Source of the DNA: Gorsachius magnificus
Lineage: Eukaryota > Chordata > Aves > Pelecaniformes > Ardeidae
Direction: 5' to 3'
NCBI GenBank assembly: GCA_034008185.1
Contig: CM067089.1
Coordinates: 20,844,213-20,908,212 of the forward strand
DNA length: 64,000 nucleotides
The position numbers and the translations under genes were made by a program. This document shows positions 38,801-53,800 of this stretch, piece after piece. The stretch's first letter is position 1. Every line of letters starts with the position of its first letter. The notes beneath the pieces are model-generated. The model made no database searches. It saw only the letters and a list, made by a program, of their open reading frames with translations, and had not been told where the DNA came from.

Positions 38801-41800
38801 AAAGGTCTCAGAAGGAATTAAGATTTCTGTAAGCGTCATGAAAACAGGTGTCTTGCAAAGGAAATAGATCTTGGTTAAGTGCCTTTACAGACAAAAGCCT
38901 TTGGCATGAGCTTGCCCCTAATTAGACCCCAGAGAGTCCACACAGGAGAGACCCTAAACAGAGAGAAGTCTTCAATCAGCATTTGCACCTTATTAGACAC
39001 TGAAGTCAATTAGCTACAGCATACAGATCAACAGAAATGGGTTTCATTGGTACTGGTGTTTGGGATCTTCTTTACATTAAGGAGAAATTTATTAAATTTC
39101 TAAATTGTCTCTTTACAGTTTTCAGGTCCAGAATTTATTATTTTGTCTAGTGAACCACCAGTGACCTTACAGCTGCCTGGATCAATTGTGGTAAGTATGA
39201 ACATTAAGAATTTAGAACCAATCTAGTGACCTTTTAGTTGGGCCTCTTTGTAAACTGCATCTGAGTCCCAACCCATTGTTCTTGCCATGTCCTCCTCCCA
39301 AACCAAGTTGGTGTTCCTGCAGAGGTATTGAGACTTGAAAGGAGGTCATTTAATTCTCAGTGCTACGTAGTTATTTCTGTTGGTGTGAAAATAGCTTAAT
39401 TTATCCTTCTCAGCTAAGAATGCTCACTTTAGCACAAGACTTTGAGATGAAGATTACACAGCAAATATGCAATGTGACATCTAGTGCCAATGTATTGGAC
39501 TCCGGTTTGAGGCACATCCTCTACCTTTCATTAAGATGAGGTAAAAGGCTGACAGCAGTAAAAATGAGGGCAAAGAAAATTTGGAATTACCCTCAAGTCC
39601 AGAATAACCCTGGTCGTTGTAGAATCTGAGTATGCTCAGTTGTTTCCTGGGGATTTCCTGTTTCTTTTTTTTAAATTAGAAATGTTTGGGGTATTAATTT
39701 ATGAGAAGGAAGGCAAGGAATAGCATAGTGTTGTGACCAATTCCATCATATTCTGTAGAGACAGGAGGCTAGGGGGCCTCAGTAATAAAATGCTGTGGAA
39801 CTTGCATCGCTTGTACTTGGCACTCATTCTTCAACTCTTTGTTGCATGTTCTTAGACTAAAAAAGGGAAATCCTATTTGTCCCAAAGGGATCTCAATGTG
39901 ATTCTACTCAACGGGCAGTGCCTTGAGGTGCAATGTGACATCAAGTCCAAGGCAAGAGATGTTTTCAACACCGTGGTGGCATATGCAAACTTGGTAGAAC
40001 ATTTCTACTTCGGCTTGGCTTACCTGAAAGGTAATGAGACGCAGCTAGCTACAGTAACAGTTCTCTTCCTCAGTGCCTCTGTAGTCACTTAATTAATGAA
40101 TTCCACCAAGATCATTTAAGGTCCTCAGATGAAAGCAGGTCCAAAGCTTAAGCAAAAGTAAGGTATGTTGGTTTAAACTGTACTGCACTGATGTAAACCA
40201 TGTCTACCCTAGGACCATGCATCAACACAGCCATACTGTTACCGGCTGATATTCCCATGCAGAAAATGCTGTGTCCCAGCCTTGCACAGGAATAATACTG
40301 AGCCACGTAGCTCCAGCAGAAATTCCAGGAAGCACTGTCTTGAGGATGGCTGACTGTCTTTGTTCCCAGATATAAATTGGAGTACAGGCTCAGCTATTTT
40401 ATCTACAAGACCCATATCTCCCTAGCTTATTTCTGATGGCAAGCACAGCTGAGGCACTAGGAAGAAGCACACCTTATGTGGGGGGCACGAGGATTATAAT
40501 GGGGTGCAGAACCTGAATGGTGAGCAGAATGCAAGCCCCATCAATTCGTGAGTGATTCCATAGATCCCATACCCATCCAGCATCTGACAATGGTAATCCT
40601 ATATTACACACTAAGTGTTATCCTAAGTTCTCCATCAAAGAAGCAGCAAGTTAAGCCATGACAAGGAGAAGTAAATCTCAACTGGCATAGCAATATTTTT
40701 TATTGCTAGTGATGCAGTGAATGAAGACAGCAGAACTTTGAGCTACTGAAATATGTCCAGACTTATCACAGAAACCAAAATTTGCATTTCAGGTAAAGAA
40801 TTCTTCTTTTTGGATGAGGAGACCAAACTCTACAAAGTGGCCCCAGATGGCTGGAATGACCAACCTAAGAAGAAAACCTCCATCATTAACTTCACACTCT
40901 TTCTAAGGATAAAATTCTTTGTCAACCACTTTAATGTTATCCAGTAAGTGCAGGCTTCTGCTGACTGCAGGAAAACCACTAGCATTTAGAGTGACTGTTC
41001 AAGACTCCTCCTGTCTTCCTAAACCCTTTTCTGTTCTAGGCATGGCTTGACAAGGCACCAGTTTTACCTGCAGCTTCGTAAAGATATTTTGGAGGAACGA
41101 TTATATTGCAACGATGACACAGCTCTGAAACTCGGCGCTTTGGCTTTACAAGCAGAGCTTGGCAATTATGCTTCTGAGGTGTGGATAAATAATACAATAT
41201 TTCTCAGAGGTCCCTCTCAACAGCTTTTGCAGCTTTTGTTTGTCACAGAGTTTAAAGAAGAAATGTGAATAGCACACAATTTCAGCTAAGTCCTCAAGTA
41301 ATCACATTTCAGATTTAATTTAAAAAATTACAAAATTTTCCTGATTAAGGAGCAGTAATGAGCCAGGCAAATTTGACAGGAAATTTGGCAGAATGATGAT
41401 AACTTCATAACTGATAGCATAGCCAAGAAACTCCAGAAAATCTGTAGAAAATTTCCAACATAGGCACAGCTTGGATGTGCGGAGGGTCTTAAAGAGATTA
41501 GAAAACATGGAAGCGAAAAATAAATAAACACTCCAGAACTCACAGCTATTTTGTGTGTAGGCTCAGATCCACAAGCTGCAAAGACAGGAAGGTCACTGAT
41601 GGTATGGATCTGAACTAGTTATCCTAGTTTTGAAGTGTACAAAAAAACCCATTTATGTTCTCTGCCATATCTTCAGTTATATACATCAGTGTAGCTCTAT
41701 TAATTGAACTCTGAGCGGTCTGATCCATCTGGTTGGATCCATCCCAACACTGGGTCACCCACTGTAGGTTGCACTGATGCAGCTGTAGCTGTCAGCTCTA

Positions 41801-44800
41801 AGTGCAAGACTTCAGGCATGCCTGTAGGCCCAGCTCTTTTCTCCCCTCTGCACAGAGAAGTCGTGTGTGCACAGGTGCTCAAAGGCATATTTGGCTGTCA
41901 GGACACTACCTGCTGTTCCCCATCTTCTTTTAGGAAATGGCAACAGGGTGACTTCAACATACAGGTCACCCTGAAAATGGAAACACACCAAATAAGAAAA
42001 CTCAAGAGATAACACAAGGCTCCTCTCTCTTTTTTTTTTTTTTAAATTTCTTTCTCCCAAAGATGCATGGAAAGAACTATTTTCGTGTTGAAGACTACAT
42101 TCCAGCAAGCCAAATAGAGAAAATGACCCTGGCATATGTACAGCGAGAGCTTGCTAAATTACACCGTATGAATCGTTCCCTATTTGAGGATGAAGCTGAG
42201 CTAGAATTTTTAAAGGTAACTTGCCATACCCCCAAAATTATTCATTTATTTTGAGATAGAAAGCCCTTCTCTGTTTACCATTGTCTATTATTTCCTTCTT
42301 GCCTGATACAGTAGATTTTATATAAGGTGAACAAATGTGAGTAGTCAACAAAAAACTCAGAATTTCATTCTGCTGTAAATACTGTCGTTCTGATTAACCT
42401 ACGTCACATTTATGTGGTTGGTTTCCTTTCACTGATAGTTTATAAAGGGTTAATGCACATTTCAGGGTATTTTCAACATCCTAAGGGTTGATGCAAATTT
42501 TCAGCATGTTACTGAGATGTCTGGGTTCCAGATGATTATAAATACACCTACTGAATGTATTAGAGATGATGAGAACATGGGAATAAGCAGTTTCTTGACT
42601 TCTGAAACTGTAGCAGCTGTTCAGCCACTTTCTAAACATGTAGTGATTATTTGTTTAAAAATACCTGTGAACCCTGGAAGCGAGGAAGGAGTTAGCTGAA
42701 GTATTCTCACATGACTATTTCTCTAGGGCTCTAGGGTGTCATGATAACATGGGATATAATATTTTCCCCCTAGTTTCTCCTTCTCCCCCAAACTTCTCTG
42801 CTTTCCATCAAATGAAAAATATGAGGCATTAGATAATGGATAAATATCGTTCGCCATTTTGCTGCAGTGCCACATGCTTTTATTTATAGCATCATTTTTG
42901 TTCAGTTGCTGTTTAATTATGTTAGTTCCCCATCTAACACTATCAGTGGAATTGAAGAAATAGATTGAAGCTTAGCCTTAATGACAGTCCCATCATGCGT
43001 GGCAAATCCAATGAAGAAAAGCAGCTTTGTTAGTATCTGTTTCAATGAATAAGTCTGTAGAAGGAGTCAACACATCATACAAAATGAGAAAGATAGCCCC
43101 CATGGCAAGAACATGCAAATTCCAAATATGAAAGGGATTAAAAATTAAAATGCAGATTCAGCTAGTGATTATAGATGCCCCAGTTTTCAGGACCTGAACG
43201 TTGCTGCTCTGGATTCTTTCTTAAAAAACAGATCTTAAAGTGTTTTATTTTGGTCACTGAAAATTTCTATTAATGATTGAAAGTCACTTGGGGATTCTAC
43301 ATTAGTTTCCAAGGAGAATAAACTCATATTGATCTGCAGATACCAAAAGAGGATGGAAAACCCTCCTCATATTCCATAGTTCTGTAAAGGGCCTGAATCA
43401 CATTTTAACATTTTGTGGCCAAGTACAGCAGGTAGAAAGACAAGCAAGAACACCCCGAACCTCTGGATGAGTTCCTCAGAGCATCCTCTGCACAGTTAGA
43501 TGGCAGAGGCAGAAGCTGGCTCCTCAGTGCCTTGAGGAGCTACTTAACTTTGCACCCAGCAATGAGCCCTGTGCAAGAAAGAAGCAACGCTGGAGATCTG
43601 TTACTATAAAGTCTGGCACTGAAGGGAATTCTGGGGCAGTGAAATTCCCTCAAAAGTCACCACTATATTTAGGCAAGATGATACTTTGAGGTACAATTTA
43701 GCAAACCCTAGAACTTAAGATTCTTGGCTAGAACTAGAATTTAGAACCCTAGAATTTAAGATTTATAATGTCTACTTCTAAAAGACGTAGCCATGAAGGA
43801 ATGGGTGTATGTACCTGAGTGAGTTCATTGCAGGTTGGGAGCTGTGGTGTTGCTGCAGTTAAGATTTCTAGTTGGTCATCACTACTGTAGGAAGGAAACC
43901 ACACAAGCCCATCACAATGTCTGAGTAGCCCTGGCACCAAACTATTACTAAGATCATCATATTTGCTGTACCTTGTGGTTTCTGGGTTTGCTCAGGGAAA
44001 TAAAGACACAGAAAATAAAAGGGAAAGAAACAGGGTCTAACAGTAGGCAAGCAGCATTAATCCTGCATGGATTTGTATTCAGAAATGCACGCAAGTGCCA
44101 AGCAGCAGTAATGCTGAGTCCCTCAGTGCCACTGTATTGTTTAGATTATTGTGCAGGAAGCTACATAATCCTCCTACCTCTTCAAATGAGGTGTGTGGGA
44201 AAGTACTATTTCAGTTTTACAAATAGAAAATGAATGCATGTAATGACTCTATGACATACCAAAGGTGATGATTCTGTGAGGCAGTACGTATGAAAATTTG
44301 GTAAGAGCTTTCAAACATTTCTTGACAGAGTGAAAGAGTATTCAGTAAAGGTACACAAAACCATTTTCCCTCCCATCTACCTACCTTTTCTCCCCATGCC
44401 TTTGAATAATTCACGGTAAATGTACTTTTTCTCTACAAGGTGACTCAGCAACTTCCTGAATATGGAGTGTTATTCTATCATGTGTCCCAAGAGAAGAAAG
44501 GAACAGGAGGGGACATCATCTTGGGAATCTGTGCCAAAGGCATCATTGTGTATGAGGTCAAAAATCACACAAGAATTGCCAGTTTAAGATTCCAGTGGCG
44601 TGAAACAGAGAGAATTTCAGCTCATGTGAGTTGGAACCAAGTGAATCTCTTCTCCACTCTACTACTTTACTCCCCTTCTGCCTGTCACTTTGATAAATTT
44701 ATTGCAGTCAGAGCCAGGATTAGACTCATTCTGTACAGGCAAGTCCTTTCTGAAAACAGTCTAAAATCAAGGCTGGATCTGGATGTGGATCCCAAGATAC

Positions 44801-47800
44801 CCAGTTCTTAGTGAGGTTTAGTTCTGGAGTTTTTTGCCGAGGCTGGAGTCAAATTACTATAAAACTGAATAATCTGGTGTTGACTATTACAGAGACTATG
44901 TCAGACCTCTTTATGGCATATTGTATATTCATTCCTCTCTCATCTTTACTTCTCTCTCCCTTTTCTTTTGTTTTCCTTCCTACAATAGGTTATGGGATCA
45001 TGTCTCCCTCTTTGCAGATCTTATTATTACCATCCTCATCTCTTAGTATATTGACATCTGTTAACAAACCAGTATTGGTGACAAGATTGTGATCCCTTCT
45101 AAATGGTATTCTGCCATCAGAAACATATCAACCTACCATCGTAGTGTAGATGTCTATCTGCATCACACATTTCCCAGCCTGTTTGCTCTCCCAAAATGGC
45201 CCTTATGCCTCCTGAAGATATTTTCATTTTTGCATTAAATTGGTTTAATAATTTTAACATCTGTAGGGCCAAATTTTGCCACTTCTATCAACCTGCTCCC
45301 AGTGTAGTCAATGCCCAATGGCTCTTGAATTTTCACATAGGGCAGTTATGATCCCAGAGACAGACACCTCATTAACATTGAGTTTACAACAGGCATTTAC
45401 TGTACCCAAAAGGCATGCAGCCAAGCATAAATACAACTGGATAAACCAACAAGATTACACAAATGAACTTTCAGTGCCCCAGTGTAATGACTGATATGTG
45501 AAGCAAGCTGTGCCTTTTTTTTTCCCTTTAGAGAAAAAAATTCATGATTGAAAGCAGCTTCAGTGGCAAGAAACACACCTTCATTACAGATACAGCAAAG
45601 ACATGTAAATATCTACTGGACCTCTGCTCTGCCCAGCACAAATTCAATGCACAGATGAATTCTAGGCAACTTCGGCAAACTTCATCAGGTGAGGTATAAA
45701 TGCACTTTCATGATTCAGGCTGTAGGACGAGGTTAGGTTTTAGGAAAGGTGCATTCCATGAAGCTGAGAATCAGAACCTGCCACATCAGTTTCAATGTGC
45801 TTCAGTTTCTCATCTGCAGAGCAGAAAATAGTGTCTCCTCCTTCACTGGAAGTTAGAGGTGTGTAAGTCTAACTTAGCATGTGCATGTGAGTGTGTATGT
45901 GTGCAGGGGGTGGAGAGGGTTCTCTGATTAAAATAATTACATAGCCAAACTCAGATTTGAAAAGAAGCATGATTACACTTCCCTTCAGGAAACCTGCTGA
46001 GAATTCTGAAGAAACATATCAGGCTTACCGCAGGTGTAAGCTGATAATGTTCCACACAAAGAGTAACTATAGTAGTACCCAAATATGCTGGAGCTGAATT
46101 TAGTTGACTGGTTATCTTTGCATAAGACAGGATTTCAACCCTATGGTTCAGTACCACAACAAAACCACCAAACCAAAAGCACATCAGTTACACCCACTCA
46201 ACTATGTAGCTGCTCTTATCTTAGGTTTTGCCATGTCTGTAGAAGGTATGACTGTTACCTCCTTAAATTTCAGATTTTCCATAGTTTCTAAGACAAGGTT
46301 CTGCTCAACCCAGGCCAGTTACATAGCACTTCTCACCCATGGTTCTCAGCATGCTCTCTAAAGATGGGCAAGGATCATTATGGGGAAACTGAGGCACAAA
46401 AGAAATAACAGCCTAAGCTGACAACTGTCATCACTTTTGACTTCAGTGGAGCAACATGGATTTTTACTAGCTGAGAACTAGTAGATTCCTTTGTCCTTTG
46501 CCCTGAACAGAATCGCCATCATTTACAACTACTGAATATTTGACCCAGTGAGTCATAGCAGGAGAATGAAGTGTCATGCCTTATCTGCTGGGATGTTCCT
46601 TCCTCTAGTAAAACTGTAAAAGTGTTGGCAATGAAATCATATCATGGGATATAACAGGACAATTGACATATTGCTTCTTTCCCACTAAAATTATTTCATG
46701 AGAAGTGAAATTCATTACCACAGAAAAAGGCGCTAGGATGACATTTAGGCTCAAGGAACTTTTTGTTGCTTGGGCTCCTGTAGCTTCAAACATAACTGTG
46801 ATTTGTAGCATAAAATTAATTGTAATAGTGAATCTTAAAGTTTCCTGTGTCACATTTGCTTGTGGTAATATTTCTTAACAAAAATTACTACTTTCTATAT
46901 ATAAGAGAACAAAATATTGAGAGCTAAGAAAATTATAACCCAGGTCCTGATTACAAGCACCTCAAATCACAGAAACCAGCCAGACTTACACAAGCTGTGT
47001 GACTGCAGTTTCTGAGGTTCGGTGTGTGCTTGCTGTCCCAGAAAAAAAGGCTTTGTGAAGGCAATGATAGACAGCAGTTCAAAATGCTGCCTTTGCCACC
47101 ACAGCGAGACTCTTTCTGCATGAGGGAAACTCCTCCTTCTGCTGCACTGTTCAGATGTGTAAGTCACCGTCTCTTCAAAACTTGCTAGCAGCCCCCTACT
47201 TTGAAATCACCATGGCAACTCTCAGACTGCACTCATACTGCAGACAGTTAAGCTTTCTGATGCCTTAACAAATGCCCCGGATCAAAGTCACTAAGGAAAG
47301 AGGGAGCCTAGGTTTAATACTGCAGAATAGTGTTCTAGAAAGCTGCTTTCAGGCTAATATTTGTTAGGAAAACACACAGGAGGTCAGCCATCACGTACAA
47401 GCAGAAATAAAGACCATATTTGTGCTAGCCTGTACCAAGCAGGGTTCTTGTTTTACTTTCTGATATGTCCCCAGTTGCCTGCTCTTCCTCCCTTCTTCAA
47501 ATCCTCTCCCCAGTCCACCAGTTTAGAACCTAAATAAATTAACATTGCCTCCTCCAGCACTATCTTGCTTTAGAGAAATAAAATCTTTTGAGAGGATAGA
47601 TTCATATATAGCATAGCCCAGATGTGATCAAACAAGTAGATTTCACACAAAGGTGGAAAATTGGATAGCAAGCATTGCACCAAGATGGTCCCCGACTCAA
47701 GTTTACTTGTGCAAATCACTCAGAGCAAACAGCCAGCTTCTTGGCCCCTCTCTGAACGCATGCGTTAGTAGAGGTCCTGTCTTCTCAGATGCATGTATAT

Positions 47801-50800
47801 TGGAGCAGTGGGCCTGTGAAGGATGGGAAACTACCAACCTGGCTGTTTCAGTCTCTGACAGACAGACATTTCTCATACACTGAATCTTTACAAAACATAC
47901 ATTACAGAGATATTAAGACTTAAATTATACAGGGTTGTACATTTCATCTGTCTTTGTGGAAAGTGAATTCACAGTATAATTCATAGAACTGAAATCTAAA
48001 TACTTTCTATAAAAGTAATTGATTGGAAACCCTTTCCACTCACACCAAGGCCTAGATATCCTCAAGAACACCAAAAGATATATATCTGCGATGTCAATCT
48101 TTTTTGCAGGCATGTTCAAAAGGTTAGACAGAAAGCAGCTTTGAGCTAAAAAAGATGGGGTAATATCAGTGGATTTATCTTTCCTTCCTCCTCCCCTCTC
48201 CTTTCTTATTCAGAAGAAAGTAAATTTATGGAAATAGACAAATCAAATTCTGCATACGCAGCTCCGCGTGAACACCTCGCCCTGATTCAGAGACTGTCTC
48301 GTTCAGAGAACGTGCTCTATGGAGCAAATATGGAAAACCTTTCTGCTGGGATGATGAGCAAATCTTGTGATAACCTCAGTGTGGAAACCAGCAACAAGAC
48401 TAGAGACAAAAGCAATCTTGGCAGGTAGGTTTGCTTTTTCCTCTAAACATGTGTAAGAGTGCTTAGTCACAGAGTATATCATTGCAAACCCCTATGGTAA
48501 ACTGTGAGGCAGACTTTTTTTTTTTCCATCTCTGTTGTGGTCACACCAAAAGGCCCTGTCGGGCCTGGGGCTCCGTGGTGCCAGCAGTAGGTGCAGGAAG
48601 AATCAGGCAGGAAGCTAACAGTTTAACAGATAAGAACTTGAAAAAGAGTGACATTTAAATTTGTACGAGACTCAGGAATGAACCACTTATTGGGTTATGG
48701 AGAAGGGTAAAAATAAGTGAGAATAAAAGTAAAATCTTTAATGTCTGCGTATCGTCTCTGGAAATGGCAGTATGTGGCAGAATGCACAGTGGAAGCTGGT
48801 TTTGAGCAGGTCCTAACCTAATTGACTCCATGTCTAAAGGTGCAAATCATAGAGAACAGCATAAGAACTTCTCCCTTTTCATTTGCATTGGTACATCCAC
48901 CAGTGTAGGTGGTTACTATAGCTGCACACAATCTCAAGGCCTTTGATGAATTCTAGTGCCTTTTAGAATACTAGGAGTTAGAATAGAGGCAAGAAGAACA
49001 TGAACTACCAGGAAAACTTTCAGACATGTCTTTGTCTAAAGGGACAGCAGTGCTAAATGAATCATGCTGAGGCTATGCTGTGTTTTCCTGATGCCTGCAC
49101 TCAGCTCAGAGAAAAACACAGGGGTAAATCAGTCATGATGTGAGTGGTCTAATGGCAACTGTTTTTTGGAAGCAAATGCTGGCAAGGATGAACTACCTCT
49201 TCCCTACAATGGAATGTGGCCCAGAAATCAGAATACTCGTTGAAAGGCTATAAACATGTGCATTCCTAGCTTGGCTCTGACAGACTAATGACAAAGAAGC
49301 GTGCTAAATACCATAGTTGATTTGTTATTCTAACACAGCCTTAATTTCCTGCCCTGCAGATCCACATCAGGGCTATCCCAGTCAGAAATGCACATCAATC
49401 TGAATGGAAAGCGAAGGAGTTATGACTATCTTTCTATCCACTCAGCTCAGAACACAATCAGTGGTGAGTATAATAATCATAAAGGGAGATGGTACCCTTC
49501 CGTATTTATTGTTTCTATAGCAGGAGACCAAAATATATTCTACTTACAGATTATAGAATATCCTTTTGCACTTCTAGTCCTGGGAATTAACCCAGAGTTT
49601 AGCAAGACAAGCTGTTTTCTTCCTTTTCACTCCTGCTTTCCACCAGGATCAGTGGTAATGGACTTCATGATAAAATTGTCCTATCAATTGTGCCTAAAGT
49701 CTTTCGAGACATAGTTCAGTACGCCCAGGACTCTCACATGTGGTAATATCCCTATACTCAGAAGTCATAATTTGGTTTGCAATTGAGATCTACAACTCAA
49801 TAAATAACACAACATAGGCTCCAGGTCCTTCCTCTGTTCTTGCATTTGTATGACACTAACTGGAATAGAAGGACTGGACACCTAATTTTCTAACAGAAGC
49901 CATACTGCATGCACACAGCAAGCTGATCCATGGAATACGAAGCTATGATTATTTGGTTAGTCCATTTTAAAATTAGAACTGTACTTTAAACACGCTGTGG
50001 TAATTGCTTTTGTAGTTAACACTACAAAAGTCACCATCACAATCAGTGCTGAGTGGATTGCACCTACAGAGCTAAAAGGGCCAACAGGGCCAAAGGCTAG
50101 AATTCCGAAGGAACCTATAGGAGATTTTGTACCCAAACCTCCTCAGTGTTCAATGGGAACGACATGCCTGACTCTTTAGATATCTTAATCTTAATAAAAA
50201 CGTTGCAGATAAACGTGTACTCTCCCAGAAATGAAAATTATAGGAAGAGCTATAGTACACAGCTACTGTACATACAGTTTTCTAAAGAATGCAAATTTCC
50301 AAACACTTGTTGAGTTTCGTTCCTGCATTATATTGATTCAGAAGTAATGGTAATGTTGAGAAAAAGGGTAAAATATATTTTTAATTTTTGAAGCCCCAGT
50401 TTTGTATACTATATGAATCTACTGTCTCCCTGCATTAATCTGCATTTATTCTAGCTGTTTTGTTTCTGCAGCACCTGGATCACCAGCCATCCGAAAGGAA
50501 GTTTTGCTAAGTGGTCTAGAAAGAGAAATAATTTGTGTCAGCCTAAAACGTGACCTTAAGAATGGATTTGGTAAGTAAGGAACAGAAATGTTTTTGTTAC
50601 TGGGACTGTCAGATCCTGGTGCTAACACTGATACTTGCTGATTCAAGCTGAGCAAGACTGCAAGCTTCTTCACATCATTTATTCTTCTTATGGAACAAGA
50701 CTACCAAACTATGTTGAAGGACTTAGAATTTCCAAGCGCAAAAAGGACTAAGTGCATAAATCAAGACCATAGTTTTTTTCAGAGGATTAACTAAGGCCAC

Positions 50801-53800
50801 AGAAGTCAAGGGGCCAAGTGTTAACAGTAGAATGAAAGGAACAAGGGTTTAGTTTTGTCACTGAAATACATGCACCGTGCTTTTATTTATCTTAGATCTT
50901 ACACAGGGGGAGACAGTGTTCTGCAAACCTTTCAGGTATTGCCTGTGGGGGTGCAAAATACGTACACAACCTTAACATGAATGTTTCCTGACTTTTGGAT
51001 TTTTATTCGGATAACATTTCTATGATATAATACACTCTCACACTGCATCCTGTTCTTGTGGATGAGTTCAGAGGTCCATCAGGTTTCACAGCTGATACAA
51101 TTAAACACCAAATTTCTAAATGGTACAGGTCTGTGTGGAATATCCTCATCCCAAACCCAACTATTCTACCAGTGAGAAGAATAAATTCTGCAACAGGCAG
51201 AATATTCTGAACTAGGATAGTGAAATTGAACTATTTGACAATAGATTTCATTTTCTTAGATATCTCTTACACATCCATTAGAAGTTTACATGGCCCACCT
51301 CCAGGGCCCTAGACTGCACGATGTAGAACAACGTTCAAATTTATCTAATGAGCTTTTAAACTATTTTCCTCCTGCAGGTGTTAAATACTAAGGTCCACAT
51401 AGTTTATGACTCTTGTAAGAAAGTAGTTGGAATCTTTAAAAGCCCCAAGCCAGGAAAGTATTCTTACTGAGAAATTATATTTAAATAGCCACCAAAGTCA
51501 ACAGCATAGTTTAATTATAACCTGAGTTTAAAGCTCTCCCAAGACCTTGATGCCATGTAAATCACAGCTCCCCATTCTCCATACCATGTATAACATTTAT
51601 GCCATTGGAGTAAGAGCCTTTTGTGCTCCTAAGGTTCATGTTTTCTAATACTGCCAGTGTCTCTGCTATCTCATTTTTGCAGGTTTTGTAATTATTGGAG
51701 GAGAAAACGTAGGAAAATTAGACCTTGGTATCTTTATCGCTTCAATTATCCCTGGGGGACCTGCAGACAGAGCTGGAAATATCAAACCAGGTCATTGTCC
51801 TTAGTTTTTAATTAGAATTAAAATACTTTCATGGTTTAAAGTTAGCTGTTCTCAATTTATTTCCTTATTTAGTTGTGCTTTTTCTTGGTTTTATCCTTTT
51901 TTTTTTAAGGAGGACGACTCATCTCGGTCAATAATATTAGTCTCGAGGGCGTTTCATTTAATACTGCAGTTAAAATCATACAGAATTCTCCTGATGAAGT
52001 GGAGCTCATCATCTCTCAACCCAAAGGTATAAAGGCAAATGCCTTTGCTGGCTATGGAACGCTGATAGGTAACTCAAGACACTGGTATTTACTAGGCACT
52101 GGGATGTAGTAGTTCTTCCTTGCTGCTCAGTGCCAGTTACAATAACCATAGGCTAGCAGTATTAATGATGAAGCGAACACATTTCTCCACACTTAGAATA
52201 GCAGTGCTCCACTTCACAATGACTGACTCATTTTATAGATCTGATGTAGGAAGTTACTTTGTCCTCCTGTGCTGAGGGATAATAATATTTGCCTTCAAGT
52301 TTACTTACTGTTTGCATTCAGTGATGTTTTATTTTGGTATGGCTTTACAGACATATATGAAGACGGATTAAATGAAGAAAAGAATCTATCAACAGGCAAC
52401 AGCACTAGTGGATCTGAGATCTCTTGTGTAGACAGTGGGAGAAAAAAGATTCAGGATTGCCATACAGCTCTCCCCAAAGGACAGGACATAAATATAGATG
52501 ACCTTGAGAAGGCTCTTTCCTGGAGTTTAGCACCAAAATTGGGCCCTAGGATTCCAGTTCCTTCAGCTGATAGCCTGGTTGTGGAGGTAACTGAGATTTT
52601 TATGTTATTCAATAATATTATGCCCAGCATGTGTCTTAACAACATGTCTGCTACATTAAGAATGGAAAGTAACAGAGAAATTAAAAAAAAAAAAAATGAG
52701 GAAAGGAGAAAGAAAACCTTGGAAGATATTGCTTGTTAAATTACATTGGAAATGTCAAAATGATAGACATGTCTGGGATATGTGAAACAATGGGAAAATG
52801 TTCCACAAAATGTTATTAAAATTTTTCCTCCCTTTTCCAGTGGAGGTACAAAATTTTGATTATTTTCTTGCAATCTCTTAAGTTTTCAACCAGACATAGA
52901 ACAGCAACATTATTGTAAACCTGAAATAATTTCAGGATTATAAATGGTACCGCTCCGGACTTACAGTGACAGCAGGATCAAACCCTTTATATCTTCTGGA
53001 AACTCTCTCCCTTTTTTTTTTTCTTCATTTTTCCCCCCTTTTTCATTGAGAAGCTGTTGTCTCATTAGTGTTTATATTTTTGAGACAGGAAGATGATTCT
53101 TTGCACTTACCATCTCCATCTGAAACCATCTCAAAGGAAATCTATACTGTGGAGCTTGTTAAAGAAGACGGGACTTTTGGAATCAGCGTGACTGCAAGTG
53201 TTACTGTTAATCTTTCAGTGTGTCTGTCAAACTGTTAGATGACCAAGAAACAGATAGAGAAGTGTATTTATCTGGAACAAAGATAGAAAATAGGCTGAGA
53301 ACAAAAACCGTTAGCATGTCATGTTTCAAACCTAAGTGTCTGAGTAACTGACAGAGAAAGTTTAAACTACTGGCTCTGCTCATTCCCCAGTTCTTGCCCA
53401 CAGAATCTGTGACAGAAATGTGCCACTATAAAGCATGTGGCAGTTCAAGCCCTTTTCATCCTTACTCAGGTTGAGAACAAGACCTACCACTGAAAGTGAG
53501 TTTGGTCAGGGAGGGATATAGCCAGAGCCTCTAGAAAATGCTGTGATGCAAAGAATTCCCCAAGTCATGACTGGTTTTGCTGCTCCCTGGAGCTCCTGGA
53601 ACTCAAAGGCTGTGTCTGTACAAGCAGATTCCACAGGACTATGACATGGGCTCAGGCAGTGGCCCACAGGCACTGTTTAATTGCTGACAGCCCCCGATAC
53701 AGCTTTGGCCTGTGCCTCAACATGCAGTATAACAGAAGCCATCCCATGCTGAGGGGCTGAAAGTTTAGCTGTACGGACTCAAGATAGGCCATGCTTTTTA

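Noticed and set aside
41812..42135. 107-codon minus-strand frame over exon 13
   Set aside because: Antisense overlap of FRMPD2 exon 13 and its polypyrimidine tract.
53198..53199. GT at GCAA|GTGTTA as the donor for exon 22
   Set aside because: Adds four bases and breaks the PDZ2 frame into exon 23.
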